A stretch of 45,779 bases of DNA from assembly GCA_021582655.1 (NCBI GenBank), contig CP091135.1:120457-166235 (forward strand). The letters run 5' to 3'. How positions within the stretch are numbered: position 1 is the first letter of the stretch; each line of letters begins with the position of its first letter. The notes beneath the pieces were generated by a model. The model did no database searches, had not been told where the DNA came from, and saw only the letters and a program-made list of their open reading frames with translations. Positions 1 through 8,840 of this stretch are shown here, one piece after another. The translations under genes and the position numbers were made by a program. This DNA comes from Nitrosomonas sp. (GTDB taxonomy: Bacteria; Pseudomonadota; Gammaproteobacteria; Burkholderiales; Nitrosomonadaceae).

Positions 1-1
1 T

Positions 2-127
2 GAAGAAGGTGACGGGGAAGAAGAAGACGATGAAGGCGAAGAGGATGGCGACGAAGAAGGCAGCGGTGCTGAAGCCAAATCCGATACGCAGGAGGATGAT
101 GACGAGGATGAAGAAGAGGATGAGTAA
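2..127 (+). CDS. C-terminal acidic tail of an unidentified protein (5' partial)
   Basis: An open frame enters from the left edge and stops with TAA at 125-127, giving 41 visible residues. The tail is almost entirely Glu and Asp with scattered Gly, plus one less acidic island (Gly-Ser-Gly-Ala-Glu-Ala-Lys-Ser-Asp). Poly-acidic C-termini occur on many unrelated bacterial proteins, so the family cannot be told from this piece. The strong hairpin terminator 60 bases downstream marks the end of its transcription unit and supports a real coding end. No function is assigned. Confidence 0.6.
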   Translation, partial: EEGDGEEEDDEGEEDGDEEGSGAEAKSDTQEDDDEDEEEDE

Positions 128-186
128 TTCTTATTATCTATTATAGTTAGGTAATTTATTCTAAATGGAATTAAAGTTGATAAAAA

Positions 187-226
187 AGAACCCGTACAAC
201 GAATAGTTTGTACGGGTTCTTTTTTT
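187..226 (+). terminator. Rho-independent terminator
   Basis: A perfect 13-bp stem (187-199 paired with 208-220, AGAACCCGTACAA / TTGTACGGGTTCT) has an 8-base loop and runs straight into a T tract ending near 226. The stem is preceded by an A run, so it could act on both strands. It separates the acidic-tail gene from rhlE. Confidence 0.93.
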
Positions 227-241
227 ATTAAGCGCGCTGGA

Positions 242-269
242 TTACACAAAAAGAATTGAAATTTATAAT
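242..269 (+). promoter_or_regulatory. Candidate sigma-70 promoter for rhlE
   Basis: A perfect TATAAT -10 hexamer lies at 264-269, 26 bases before the rhlE ATG. A weak -35 match (TTACAC, 242-247) sits 16 bases upstream. The position, just after the terminator and before a monocistronic gene, fits. The -35 is poor, so this is only a candidate. Confidence 0.4.
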
Positions 270-294
270 CAAACAAAATTAATCAGAAAGTTTT

Positions 295-1746
295 ATGTCA
301 TTTGAGCAACTTGGTTTATCAAGCAGTATATTGAAGGCGGTATCAGAACAAGGCTATCTTGAGCCGACACCGATTCAAGTGCAAGCTATTCCGGTAATAC
401 TTGCAGGCAAGGATGTCATGGGCGGAGCTCAAACAGGGACAGGAAAGACTGCGAGTTTTGTGTTGCCGATGTTGCAGCGATTCGAAGTCTATGCCAATAG
501 CAGTATGTCACCGGCAAAGCATCCGGTACGCGCCGTGATTTTGACGCCGACGCGGGAATTGGCTATGCAAGTACACGAAAGCGTGAAAATATACGGCAAG
601 TATTCGCAGCTTCGATCAACCGTCATATACGGTGGCGTTAATATCGAATCACAAGTGGAGGCGGTTCGTGCTGGCATTGAAATTTTGGTGGCGACGCCTG
701 GACGATTATTGGATCATGTGCATCAAAAAAATTTAATGTTTTCTAAGGTAGAGTTGCTGATACTGGATGAAGCTGATCGGATGCTGGATATGGGGTTTAT
801 GCCAGATTTGAAACTGATCATTCAATTACTGCCGGCACAGCGACAGAACTTGATGTTTTCTGCAACTTTTTCCGATGAAATTAAAAATCTCGCAGGAAAA
901 ATCTTGCGAGAACCGGTATTGATCGAGGTTGCAAAAAGAAATTCGGTTAGTGAATTGATCACTCATGTGGTTTATCCAGTTGAAGCGAAAAAGAAGCAAT
1001 TTGCACTTATTCAATTGATCAAGCAACAGAATTTACAGCAAGTATTGGTATTTACGCGAACCAAATTGGGTGCAGACCGTTTGGCGCGCTTCTTGATTCA
1101 GCAGAGTATTACTTGTGCGGCGATTCATGGTGACAGAAATCAATTGCAACGGACGCAAGCGCTGGCGGATTTCAAGCAAAATACGATCCGGATTTTAGTT
1201 GCGACTGATGTTGCAGCGCGTGGACTTGATATTGAAGAATTGACGCACGTGATCAATTTTGAATTGCCGAATAATCCAGAAGATTATGTACATCGAATCG
1301 GCAGGACAGGGCGTGCCGGCAGTAAGGGGCACGCGATTTCATTGGTAAGCAAGGATGAAGAAACTTTGCTGAGCAATATTGAGAAACTGCTGGGAATTAA
1401 AGTCAGCGTTGATCATATGAGTGAAAATGTGATCAGTCGATCATCGAACAGTTCGTATGAAAAGTCTTTGCTTGTAAAAGATCGTAAGGAAGGTAAGAAA
1501 CCGAGGCAGGAAAGTAAGCAACACAGAAATCCAAAAATAAGCGTCGGTGTGAATGCCAGGCGCACTGCGGTTGCGAAGACCGGTAAGTGTGAAGATCCGC
1601 TATTTACGCAACCTTATGTTTCCAAATATCCTGATTTGGTATCTGTAACGGCAATGGATGGTTTAGGCAGGAAGCCAGTTCAGAGGCGCTTTCCCGAGCG
1701 AGCATTACCGGCACTTTTTACCTCGTTTCATAAGCGCAGTGATTAA
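295..1746 (+). CDS. rhlE: DEAD-box ATP-dependent RNA helicase, RhlE type
   Basis: ATP-dependent RNA helicase of the RhlE subfamily, a cytoplasmic RNA-remodelling enzyme linked to ribosome maturation and RNA decay. The 483-residue product shows the ordered superfamily 2 motifs: Q motif (GYLEPTPIQ, about residue 20), Walker A (AQTGTGKT, about 45), PTREL, TPGR, DEAD (about 157), SAT, and in the second RecA domain ATDVAARGLD and HRIGRTGR. The last roughly 110 residues are a basic, low-complexity tail typical of RhlE proteins and probably help bind RNA. The gene is bounded upstream by the terminator and is convergent with the exporter operon. The assignment to RhlE rather than another DEAD-box subfamily rests on overall motif spelling and the tail. 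Confidence 0.92.
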   Translation: MSFEQLGLSSSILKAVSEQGYLEPTPIQVQAIPVILAGKDVMGGAQTGTGKTASFVLPMLQRFEVYANSSMSPAKHPVRAVILTPTRELAMQVHESVKIYGKYSQLRSTVIYGGVNIESQVEAVRAGIEILVATPGRLLDHVHQKNLMFSKVELLILDEADRMLDMGFMPDLKLIIQLLPAQRQNLMFSATFSDEIKNLAGKILREPVLIEVAKRNSVSELITHVVYPVEAKKKQFALIQLIKQQNLQQVLVFTRTKLGADRLARFLIQQSITCAAIHGDRNQLQRTQALADFKQNTIRILVATDVAARGLDIEELTHVINFELPNNPEDYVHRIGRTGRAGSKGHAISLVSKDEETLLSNIEKLLGIKVSVDHMSENVISRSSNSSYEKSLLVKDRKEGKKPRQESKQHRNPKISVGVNARRTAVAKTGKCEDPLFTQPYVSKYPDLVSVTAMDGLGRKPVQRRFPERALPALFTSFHKRSD

Positions 1747-1779
1747 GGAATAATTTTTTGAGCTGATGTCGGGGATCGA

Positions 1780-2979
1780 TTAATCGGTGCGTAACGCATC
1801 GACGGGATTTAATCGAGCGGCCTGAATGGCTGGAGCAATGCCTGCTGTAAGTCCGATCAACATCGAAAGGCAAAGTGCAATCAATACAAAATTCCACGGT
1901 ATATTGACCGGTAGACCGGTTATCGCCAATTGTAGCAGCCATGCGGTGCTGACACCGATAATCAGACCTGACAATCCGCCCAAGGTGGATAGTGCGATCG
2001 CTTCCAACAGAAATATGATACGTATGCGGCTGTGAGTCGTACCTAATGCGGTAAGCAGGCCGATTTCGGCGATACGCTCGGAAACAGCGATATGCATCAG
2101 CGTAGCCATACCGACTGCACCGACAATCAACGAAATTCCACCGAGTGCAGCTACTGCAAACTTTAACACAGCCAATATGGTGGACAATGTGTCGATCATT
2201 TGCTGCTGCGGCTTAACGGTGAAATCCTCGCGGCCATGCCGTGTCATCAAAATATGCCGAACATCTTCGGTGATCGCTTGCACCGGCGCATCGGGCAAGT
2301 ATGAAAACTGAATTTCCATCACGCCTTGGCGGTTGAATATTTCGAGTGCACGGGTTGTCGGTATGAAAACGGTATCGTCGAGGTCGAAACCCAGTACGTT
2401 ACCTTTAGGAGACATTACGCCAATTACACGAAAGCGTGTGCCACCGACTTGTAGCAGAGCGCCGAGTGGATTGTGGTCGCCGAACAGTTCGGTATGTACT
2501 TTTGCACCCAGTACGGCAAAAGCGCGCGGATTGCGGGGATCGTCATCGGGTAAGAATTGACCGGCTTCGACTTGCATATTAAAGGCTTTGGCGAAATCCG
2601 CCCCCTGGCCATAGGCGGTAATCCGGCGGCTGCGGCCTTGCGCGCGGATTTCGGCGTTACCGATAACGCTGGCATTGACGTATTGGGCATATCGACTTTG
2701 TTTTAGTGCGATTGCATCTTCAATCGTCAGTAACCGCGCGCTACCGATGGCACCGACCGAACCGCCGTGGGTGCTGATTTTTCCGGGGGTGATGGTCAGG
2801 ATATTAGTGCCAAATTGTGTGAATTCGGCTAGCACAAAACGCTGAATGCCGTCTCCAATCGCCGTCAATAAAATGACGGCAGCGATACCGATCGCGATTC
2901 CGGATACCGACAGCAAAGTGCGCAGGCGATGCGCGGATAAGGCGCGAAATGCGAACTGAAAAGTATCCAGCGTGTTCAT
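1780..2979 (-). CDS. MacB/FtsX-family ABC transporter permease (second of a tandem pair)
   Basis: Inner-membrane permease of the MacB/FtsX (ABC3) type, 399 residues. An N-terminal transmembrane helix (about 20-42) is followed by a large periplasmic domain and three C-terminal helices (about 270-395). The start chosen is the ATG at 2977-2979 (MNTLDTFQFA), which overlaps the TGA of the upstream permease in an ATGA junction. A longer reading to 3102 would add 41 residues inside the neighbour and is unlikely. It is a diverged paralogue of the gene just upstream: both begin with the 'R..LL...IA.G.AAVI.LTA.GDG' pattern. The two permeases probably form a heterodimer served by the single ATPase. Substrate unknown. 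Confidence 0.88.
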   Translation of the reverse strand: MNTLDTFQFAFRALSAHRLRTLLSVSGIAIGIAAVILLTAIGDGIQRFVLAEFTQFGTNILTITPGKISTHGGSVGAIGSARLLTIEDAIALKQSRYAQYVNASVIGNAEIRAQGRSRRITAYGQGADFAKAFNMQVEAGQFLPDDDPRNPRAFAVLGAKVHTELFGDHNPLGALLQVGGTRFRVIGVMSPKGNVLGFDLDDTVFIPTTRALEIFNRQGVMEIQFSYLPDAPVQAITEDVRHILMTRHGREDFTVKPQQQMIDTLSTILAVLKFAVAALGGISLIVGAVGMATLMHIAVSERIAEIGLLTALGTTHSRIRIIFLLEAIALSTLGGLSGLIIGVSTAWLLQLAITGLPVNIPWNFVLIALCLSMLIGLTAGIAPAIQAARLNPVDALRTD

Positions 2980-4178
2980 CGTTTGTTTAGTGCCTGAACG
3001 GCATCGAGTCTGGCAGCTTTGCCGGCGGGTAGGATGCTCGCCAGAATACCGGCGGTCAATGCGATCAAAATTCCGGCGAGCGACGCCCAGACGGGTGCCC
3101 AAGCCGGGAGCTGCGGGTAAGCCACGCGTAATAAGAAGCTGCCTGCCTGTCCTAGCAAAAAACCGAGCAGGGCGCCGGCGAAGGATAGCCAGAGCGCTTC
3201 GGCGAAGAATAATCGGCGGATATCACCGGAAGTGGCGCCGATGGCTTTTAACAGACCTATTTCAGCGGTACGTTGGTTGACGGCAATCAGCATCACATTC
3301 ATCACCAGGATACCGGCAACCAGTAAGCTGATTGCTGCGATACTGGCTACCGCTAAAGTCATGGCGCGCAGAATTCGATCGAAGGTATCGAGGATTGCAT
3401 CTTGGGTTATTACAGTGGTGTCGTTTTCGCCGTCGTGACTTTGCCGTAAGCTTGTTTGCATGGCTTGCTTGGTGGCATTGATTTCACTATGGTTTTTGGC
3501 CTCGACCAAGATACGGAATAACGAGGTTGTATTAAACAGCGATTGCGCATAATCGATCGGTATAATAACGATTTCATCGGTATTGAATCCCATCGTTTCG
3601 CCCTGTGCCTTTAGCACACCGGAAACTAAAAAACGGTTCCCGCCTAACCGGACGCGTTGCCCGATTGCTTGGCCGTGCGGAAAAAATTCCGCAGCGATTT
3701 TCGCACCGAGAACAATTTGTGCACTATACGCGGAGCCATGCGTCAGAAAACTGCCTTGTGCCAGTTGCATATGGCGGATCGGTATCAAATTGGCGTTGCT
3801 GCCAAGTACCGTCACTTCACGCAAGCGATTGGCGGCGGAAAGTTCAGCCGCACCGACGTTCAACGGTGCGTAACGGCGAACTTGCGGCAGGCGCCCCAGC
3901 AGTTGTGCATCTTTGAGCGTCAAGTCACGTGGTGTTTGACCCAATACCGCACCGGGGAAGGATCCCGCCGTTTCCGCGCGGCCTGGCAATACCACCAGTA
4001 AATTGGTGCCAATGGAAGAAAATTGCTGGATGACATAATTTCTCGCGCCATCACCCAGCGCCGTTAGAATCACCACTGCAGCGACTCCGAGCGCTATTGC
4101 CAGAATAATCAATAACGAACGGATGCGGTAACTCAGTACGGTACCGAATGAGGTATGCAGGGTGTCAGTCAGTGTCAT
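2976..4178 (-). CDS. MacB/FtsX-family ABC transporter permease (first of a tandem pair)
   Basis: Permease of 400 residues with the MacB architecture: one N-terminal helix (about 18-40), a periplasmic MacB_PCD-like domain, then three C-terminal helices (about 275-395). It lacks a fused ATPase domain, unlike classical MacB; the ATPase is the separate gene just upstream, whose 3' end it overlaps by 14 bases. It overlaps the second permease by 4 bases at its own end. Such complexes usually transmit cytoplasmic ATP hydrolysis to the periplasm to extrude lipids, peptides or lipoproteins. The substrate cannot be read from the sequence. Confidence 0.9.
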   Translation of the reverse strand: MTLTDTLHTSFGTVLSYRIRSLLIILAIALGVAAVVILTALGDGARNYVIQQFSSIGTNLLVVLPGRAETAGSFPGAVLGQTPRDLTLKDAQLLGRLPQVRRYAPLNVGAAELSAANRLREVTVLGSNANLIPIRHMQLAQGSFLTHGSAYSAQIVLGAKIAAEFFPHGQAIGQRVRLGGNRFLVSGVLKAQGETMGFNTDEIVIIPIDYAQSLFNTTSLFRILVEAKNHSEINATKQAMQTSLRQSHDGENDTTVITQDAILDTFDRILRAMTLAVASIAAISLLVAGILVMNVMLIAVNQRTAEIGLLKAIGATSGDIRRLFFAEALWLSFAGALLGFLLGQAGSFLLRVAYPQLPAWAPVWASLAGILIALTAGILASILPAGKAARLDAVQALNKR

Positions 4179-4848
4179 TGCGGCGATCGGTCAATACCTT
4201 GCCGTCGCGCATGCCAATCTGACGATGCGCGCGCGCACCTAATTCGCGGTCATGCGTAACGACAATCAATGTGGTTCCACGATCCTGTAAATTTTCAAGT
4301 AACATCATGACTTCCGCACCGATTTGATGATCCAGGTTGCCGGTCGGTTCATCAGCTAGAATGATACCGGGCTGCATGATGGTAGCGCGTGCAATAGCAA
4401 CACGCTGACGTTGTCCGCCGGACAATTCGGATGGGCGATGGTTGGCGCGGTGGGTCAATTCGAAATCCTGCAGTGCCGTATTGACACGATGCCGCCGTTG
4501 GTTCGGCGGGATGCCGCTGAGTACCAAAGGCAATGCGATATTTTCCGCTGCGGTCAGACGTGGAATCAGGTGAAACGATTGAAATACGAAGCCGATTTTT
4601 TCACGACGGATTTGTGCTTGCTCGGTTTCGGATAAGTCCGTAATCGGTCGGTAATCCAGCGCGTAATCACCACTGTCGGGTCGGTCGAGTAATCCGATAA
4701 TGTTGAGCAATGTCGATTTGCCGGAACCCGATGGTCCCATAATTGAAACGTATTCGCCGGATTCGATGGATAAGTCGACAGCATCCAGCGCATGAACCGC
4801 CTGGTCACCCATTTGGAATGTACGGGTAATCCCCGTGAGGCGTATCAT
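4165..4848 (-). CDS. ABC transporter ATP-binding protein (MacB/LolD type)
   Basis: Nucleotide-binding subunit of 227 residues, the normal length for the MacB/LolD/FtsE class. Visible motifs are Walker A GPSGSGKST (about 38-46), signature LSGGQRQRVAIARA (about 141-154), Walker B ILADEPTGNLD (about 163-173) and the switch histidine in VVTHD. Its ATG overlaps the TGA of the membrane-fusion gene in an ATGA junction, so the four genes are translationally coupled. It would energise the two downstream permeases. Confidence 0.95.
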   Translation of the reverse strand: MIRLTGITRTFQMGDQAVHALDAVDLSIESGEYVSIMGPSGSGKSTLLNIIGLLDRPDSGDYALDYRPITDLSETEQAQIRREKIGFVFQSFHLIPRLTAAENIALPLVLSGIPPNQRRHRVNTALQDFELTHRANHRPSELSGGQRQRVAIARATIMQPGIILADEPTGNLDHQIGAEVMMLLENLQDRGTTLIVVTHDRELGARAHRQIGMRDGKVLTDRRNDTD

Positions 4849-5999
4849 GGCTGCGGTCTGGCTTGCACGATCGCGCCGGCGCTAATGCCGTCCCGATCGA
4901 AAGAAACCAGAATTTGATCGCCTTCGCTTAAACCGCTGAGCACCTCGGTGAAGCTCCAATTGCTTAAACCGATCTCCAATGGTTGTTCAGCCAATCGGTT
5001 ACCCGTATCCACCGTCCAAACTTTGTTTTCTTGCCGGATGGCTTGCGTCGGGATGCGCAACACATTGTCCTGGCGCGCAATGATGACTTCGACATCCGCG
5101 CTATAGCCCACTAGTAACGTATTTTCCGGAGTTTGCCGAAAGTCCACTTCAATATCGACGGTGCGGGCCTGCTTTTCAATTTCGGTCACATACGGTGCAA
5201 CGCGTCTGACTTTTCCCGGAAAAACTTTCTTCGGCATGGCGTCCAGCGTAATGCGCGCTTCCTGCCCGACCTTGACTTTCGGTGCATCGACTTCATCCAT
5301 CGGTGCCGTTACGTAGAGACAACGATCGTCGATCAGATCGATCGTTGGCGGTGTCGGAATACCCGGCGGCGACGGCGTGGTGAATTCGCCCAATTCGCCG
5401 GATATCTTGCCGATCACGCCGGAAAAGGGTGCGGAGATGATGGTGCGGTCGATGCCGGCTTGCGCGACACGGATTTGTGCTTCGGCGCGCTGAATGTCCA
5501 GTGCTGCAGCTTCGCAATTGGCCTGGCGGGAACGTGCGTTGGCGTTGGCGTCATCAGCGCGTTGCGGACTGACAAAACCTTGCATTATCAGCTGCTGGGT
5601 TCGTGTTGCCTCGCGTTTGGCGTTTTCCGCCAAAATACAAGATTCCCGGCGTCGTTCCTGCGCCATCGCAAACTGGCGCTTTGCCAATTCCAGCTGTGCT
5701 TGCAGATCCTGATTCCACAATTCCAACAGTACCTGCCCTTGTTGCACGTGATCACCCTCTTTTATTCGGATTCGAGCGATCTGGCCGCCGGAAATCGGTG
5801 CGAGATTGGAACGTCGGCACGATTTCACGGTACCGGCGCGCGTGTTGATCACGGTTGATTCGACATTCCCTTTGGCAACGGTAATCAAGTCAACCATCAA
5901 CGGTTGAGGCCGGGTGTAATGCCAGATCACGACCACGGCTGCCGTGGCGATGATAGTCAGTACGATAGTGCGCATTACTGATCGGGTAATGAATGGCAT
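4845..5999 (-). CDS. HlyD/MacA-family periplasmic membrane fusion protein
   Basis: Periplasmic adaptor of a tripartite or ABC-linked exporter, 384 residues. An N-terminal membrane anchor (about 9-27) is followed by a biotinyl-lipoyl half-motif (GGQIARIRIKEGDHVQQGQVL), a long helical-hairpin region rich in Ala, Gln and Arg (about 95-180), the second lipoyl half (ISAPFSGVIGKISGELGEF) and beta-barrel and membrane-proximal domains. It is the first gene of the operon. No outer-membrane TolC-like gene is present, so a shared housekeeping channel is likely if the system is tripartite. A second in-frame ATG at codon 9 is possible. Confidence 0.9.
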   Translation of the reverse strand: MPFITRSVMRTIVLTIIATAAVVVIWHYTRPQPLMVDLITVAKGNVESTVINTRAGTVKSCRRSNLAPISGGQIARIRIKEGDHVQQGQVLLELWNQDLQAQLELAKRQFAMAQERRRESCILAENAKREATRTQQLIMQGFVSPQRADDANANARSRQANCEAAALDIQRAEAQIRVAQAGIDRTIISAPFSGVIGKISGELGEFTTPSPPGIPTPPTIDLIDDRCLYVTAPMDEVDAPKVKVGQEARITLDAMPKKVFPGKVRRVAPYVTEIEKQARTVDIEVDFRQTPENTLLVGYSADVEVIIARQDNVLRIPTQAIRQENKVWTVDTGNRLAEQPLEIGLSNWSFTEVLSGLSEGDQILVSFDRDGISAGAIVQARPQP

Positions 6000-6217
6000 A
6001 AGCGGATTGTTGTGGTTCTATGAGATCGAGCCGGATCGGTATTCCATAATTTTGCGTATTTTACATGACCGGTGTGCCGGCAATCGTAAGGATATCAAAC
6101 CGGCATCGGGGGCAGGCGATCACATCCAGTATCAACACCAGTGGAAGCAATAATAGCAAGGGAAACACTGATTGTTGATCCCAGGTAAATTAGGGAGCAT
6201 ATCTTGATATCATGAAC
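6000..6217. other. Intergenic spacer upstream of the exporter operon
   Basis: This 218-base stretch separates the adaptor gene from the transposase-like gene; both are on the minus strand. It should contain the exporter promoter, but no convincing -35/-10 pair stands out. A small ATATC-TT-GATAT palindrome lies near 6200-6212, close to the transposase stop. No ORF, RNA gene or terminator is recognisable. Confidence 0.4.
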
Positions 6218-7069
6218 TTAGCGTTTCCCCTTAATGATCTTACTAACCGTTGAATAATGAATTTTCGTTTGGTGCGCAATGGCTGCCATGGTGTAACCGT
6301 ATTCAAGATAAGCGAGCCGGATTGTTTCGTCACGTGTTTGCTTGTTCTTACACACATGAACCGGAAGCAGAATTGTCAAGTCAGGCCGGTGCGCTAAACG
6401 CTGACCACGTGGTATTTCCTTGGTATTGCGGATTCCCTCAAGTAAAGGCCGTACTCGTTCCACAAATTGCGCCGAGCCGAGCAATACTTGTCCTTTTAAT
6501 GCTGACCAGGGTGAAGAAAGGTTCTGTCCTTGCATGACAAATTCCGCATATTTGCGTTGAGCCACGGCACGGTAGTTGCCAAACTGGCCCAACACCCAAT
6601 CCGTAGCCAGCCACGCCGGTGCAGGCTGACTGCCCACCGTCGCCGGATAACTGCTCCAAAGATAATGATTGATATCCGTCACCATTTTTGCCCGGATCGG
6701 GTTGAGCACGATATAACGGCAAAGCTCCAACAGATAACTGTCTCGCTCCACCAGAATTGATTTGAACCGACCTTGGAGTAGATGACCCACACGTGCATGG
6801 CGGCGGTTGAAACGTTGGGTGTACACGCCATTGACCTGACGCATACCTTGTGAAAGATTGCCATCCGGCGTTTCGATGAGTAGGTGATAATGGTTATCCA
6901 TGAGACAGTACGCGTGGCATAGCCAACCGAAATGGCTAACGGCTTCTGCCACAGCAGCAAGAAACAGCAGTCTATCTTCATCATCCAAAAAAATAGCCGC
7001 TTGCGCATTGCCACGAGCGGTTACGTGATAAATTGCGCCAGGGAATTCAAGACGGAGCGGTCGGGCCAT
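6218..7069 (-). CDS. REP-associated tyrosine transposase (RAYT, IS200/Y1 HUH family)
   Basis: Y1 transposase-like protein of 283 residues. The N-terminus MARPLRLEFPGAIYHVTARGN is the classic opening of this family. The HUH motif is present as NHYHLLIE (about residues 59-66), and the candidate nucleophile tyrosine lies in CRYIVLNPIRA (about 118). The C-terminus (about 240-283) looks like an added helix-turn-helix (YTMAAIAHQTKIHYSTVSKI). RAYTs are usually single-copy, domesticated nucleases tied to REP palindromes rather than active insertion sequences. No target duplications or IS ends were found. A pair of 13-bp direct repeats lies just upstream (7108-7134). Confidence 0.9.
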   Translation of the reverse strand: MARPLRLEFPGAIYHVTARGNAQAAIFLDDEDRLLFLAAVAEAVSHFGWLCHAYCLMDNHYHLLIETPDGNLSQGMRQVNGVYTQRFNRRHARVGHLLQGRFKSILVERDSYLLELCRYIVLNPIRAKMVTDINHYLWSSYPATVGSQPAPAWLATDWVLGQFGNYRAVAQRKYAEFVMQGQNLSSPWSALKGQVLLGSAQFVERVRPLLEGIRNTKEIPRGQRLAHRPDLTILLPVHVCKNKQTRDETIRLAYLEYGYTMAAIAHQTKIHYSTVSKIIKGKR

Positions 7070-7107
7070 GAGAGAAGGGTAGTTGTATAATCTAAATATG
7101 TCAAGAT

Positions 7108-7134
7108 GTGACCCTTTCTGGGTGACCCTTTCTG
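7108..7134. repeat. Two tandem 13-bp direct repeats upstream of the RAYT gene
   Basis: GTGACCCTTTCTG occurs at 7108-7120 and again at 7122-7134, a 14-base period. The junction forms the near-palindrome GGGTGACCC. The repeats lie 39 bases upstream of the RAYT start and before the carboxypeptidase gene. They could be transposase recognition sites or an operator; nothing in the sequence decides between these. Confidence 0.75.
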
Positions 7135-7240
7135 TGTGCTAAAGATTCATACCTCGATGAGGTGAACTGTTTTGTTTTCATGGTAAGTGTCATCCGAAAG
7201 ATTGAATGACAAAAAATTCTATAAACGACAAAGGACAACA

Positions 7241-8749
7241 ATGAACTCGCAGTATCAACATTTAGTGCAAAAACTGGAAGAAATTTCGCATTTGAACGGC
7301 GTGATGAGCACACTGGGGTGGGATCAGGAGGTGGTGATGCCATCCGGGGCGGGGGAGGCGCGTGCCAAACAAATGGCGGCGCTGGCTGGGGTGATACACG
7401 AGCGTATGACCGATCCGGCATTGGGTGAGGGTTTGTATGAATTAGCGAATCGGCATTGGCAAACGTTGGGTGCGGATGAGCAGTGCAATGTGCGCGAGGC
7501 ATTGCGCAATTATGAGTTGGAAACCAAGGTGCCGAAGAGGTTGGTGCAGGAAATGGTGGAATTGAGTTCGCGCGGGCATGAGGTTTGGGTTAAGGCGCGG
7601 CAACAGAACAAATTTGCCGATTTTGCGCCGGTGTTGAGGCGTTTTCTCGAATTGAAGATTGCGTGGGCGCAGTGCGTGGCGCCGGAATCGACGCCTTACG
7701 ATGCCAATATCGATTTGTTCGAGCGCGGCACGACGATGGCGGTAATTACACCGGTTTTCGAACGCTTGAAACAGGAATTGATTCCGCTGATCGGGGCAAT
7801 TCAACAACACGCGGAGCGGGTGGATGCCTCCTGTTTGCATGGCTTGTTTGCATTGGATAAGCAAGAAGCGCTGGCACGGAAAATCAGCAGCGACATCGGT
7901 TTTGATTTTTCGCAGGGGCGCATGGATGTGTCGGTGCACCCGTTCTGCGGCGGCAGCCACCCGACCGATGTGAGGATTACCACGCGATACAAGGAGAACA
8001 ATTTTGCCGAGTCATTGTATTCGATCATTCATGAAACCGGTCATGCATTGTACGAACAAGGGCGGCCGCATCATTTGGGCGATTTGCCGATCACCGAATC
8101 GCTGACCATGGGTATTCACGAATCCCAGTCGCTGTTTTGGGAGCGCATGATCGCGCAAAGCAAGCCGTTTTTCCGACATTATTTCGGTTTGATTCAACAG
8201 ACCTTTCCAGATAATTTTCGTGATGCGGATGCCGATACGCTTTACCGTGCAGTCAATCATTGCAAGCCCGATTTTATTCGCGTCGAAGCGGATGAAGTGA
8301 CGTATCCGTTACATGTGATTTTACGCTATGAAATTGAGAAGGGGTTGTTTGACGGTTCGATGGCGGTCGATGATTTGCCGGAAATTTGGAATGCTTTCAT
8401 GCAAAAATATCTAGGCATTACACCGCCGAACGATACCTTGGGGGTGTTGCAGGACTCCCATTGGAGTTCCGGCGCATTCGGCTATTTTCCGTCGTATACG
8501 CTGGGAGCGATTTACGCGTGCCAGTTTTATCGAGCAATGCTCGACGAGTTGCCAGCGATTGAGGATGAAATTGCGCAGGGAAATTTTGTACCAGTAAAAC
8601 ACTGGCTGAACGCCAAAATTCACTGCCATGGCAAGCGTTTTACACCTGAAGTGCTGGTTCGGCAGGTAACGGGAGAAGGGTTAAATCCCGGTCATTTCAT
8701 CAATTACCTCAAAACGAAGTACAGCGAGATTTACCGCTTAGCGTTGTAG
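7241..8749 (+). CDS. Metallocarboxypeptidase, peptidase family M32
   Basis: Zinc- or cobalt-dependent carboxypeptidase of family M32 (thermostable carboxypeptidase 1/Taq type), releasing C-terminal residues from peptides in the cytoplasm. The product is 502 residues, the usual family length. The metal site HETGH (IIHETGHALYEQGRP, about 263-277) is present, as is the downstream family signature HESQSLFWER (about 293-302) that supplies the third ligand. The ATG at 7241 is preferred over a reading from 7187 because AAAGGA lies just upstream and homologues begin near here. It is monocistronic and convergent with the DD-endopeptidase gene. Confidence 0.93.
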   Translation: MNSQYQHLVQKLEEISHLNGVMSTLGWDQEVVMPSGAGEARAKQMAALAGVIHERMTDPALGEGLYELANRHWQTLGADEQCNVREALRNYELETKVPKRLVQEMVELSSRGHEVWVKARQQNKFADFAPVLRRFLELKIAWAQCVAPESTPYDANIDLFERGTTMAVITPVFERLKQELIPLIGAIQQHAERVDASCLHGLFALDKQEALARKISSDIGFDFSQGRMDVSVHPFCGGSHPTDVRITTRYKENNFAESLYSIIHETGHALYEQGRPHHLGDLPITESLTMGIHESQSLFWERMIAQSKPFFRHYFGLIQQTFPDNFRDADADTLYRAVNHCKPDFIRVEADEVTYPLHVILRYEIEKGLFDGSMAVDDLPEIWNAFMQKYLGITPPNDTLGVLQDSHWSSGAFGYFPSYTLGAIYACQFYRAMLDELPAIEDEIAQGNFVPVKHWLNAKIHCHGKRFTPEVLVRQVTGEGLNPGHFINYLKTKYSEIYRLAL

Positions 8750-8840
8750 GAGAGCACCGGTTAATTGGCTGTGCATGAGAATCACTTACCGCTGTGCGGC
8801 GGTACTGCTCACGGGATTAATCAGTACTTCCTTAGCGCCA

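Noticed and set aside
5133-5858. 241-codon plus-strand frame opposite the membrane fusion gene
   Set aside because: Shadow of the HlyD/MacA-type gene; Cys- and Arg-rich translation without any family signature.
6218-7134. Complete insertion sequence around the RAYT gene
   Set aside because: No terminal repeats or target duplications; this family is normally a domesticated single gene.
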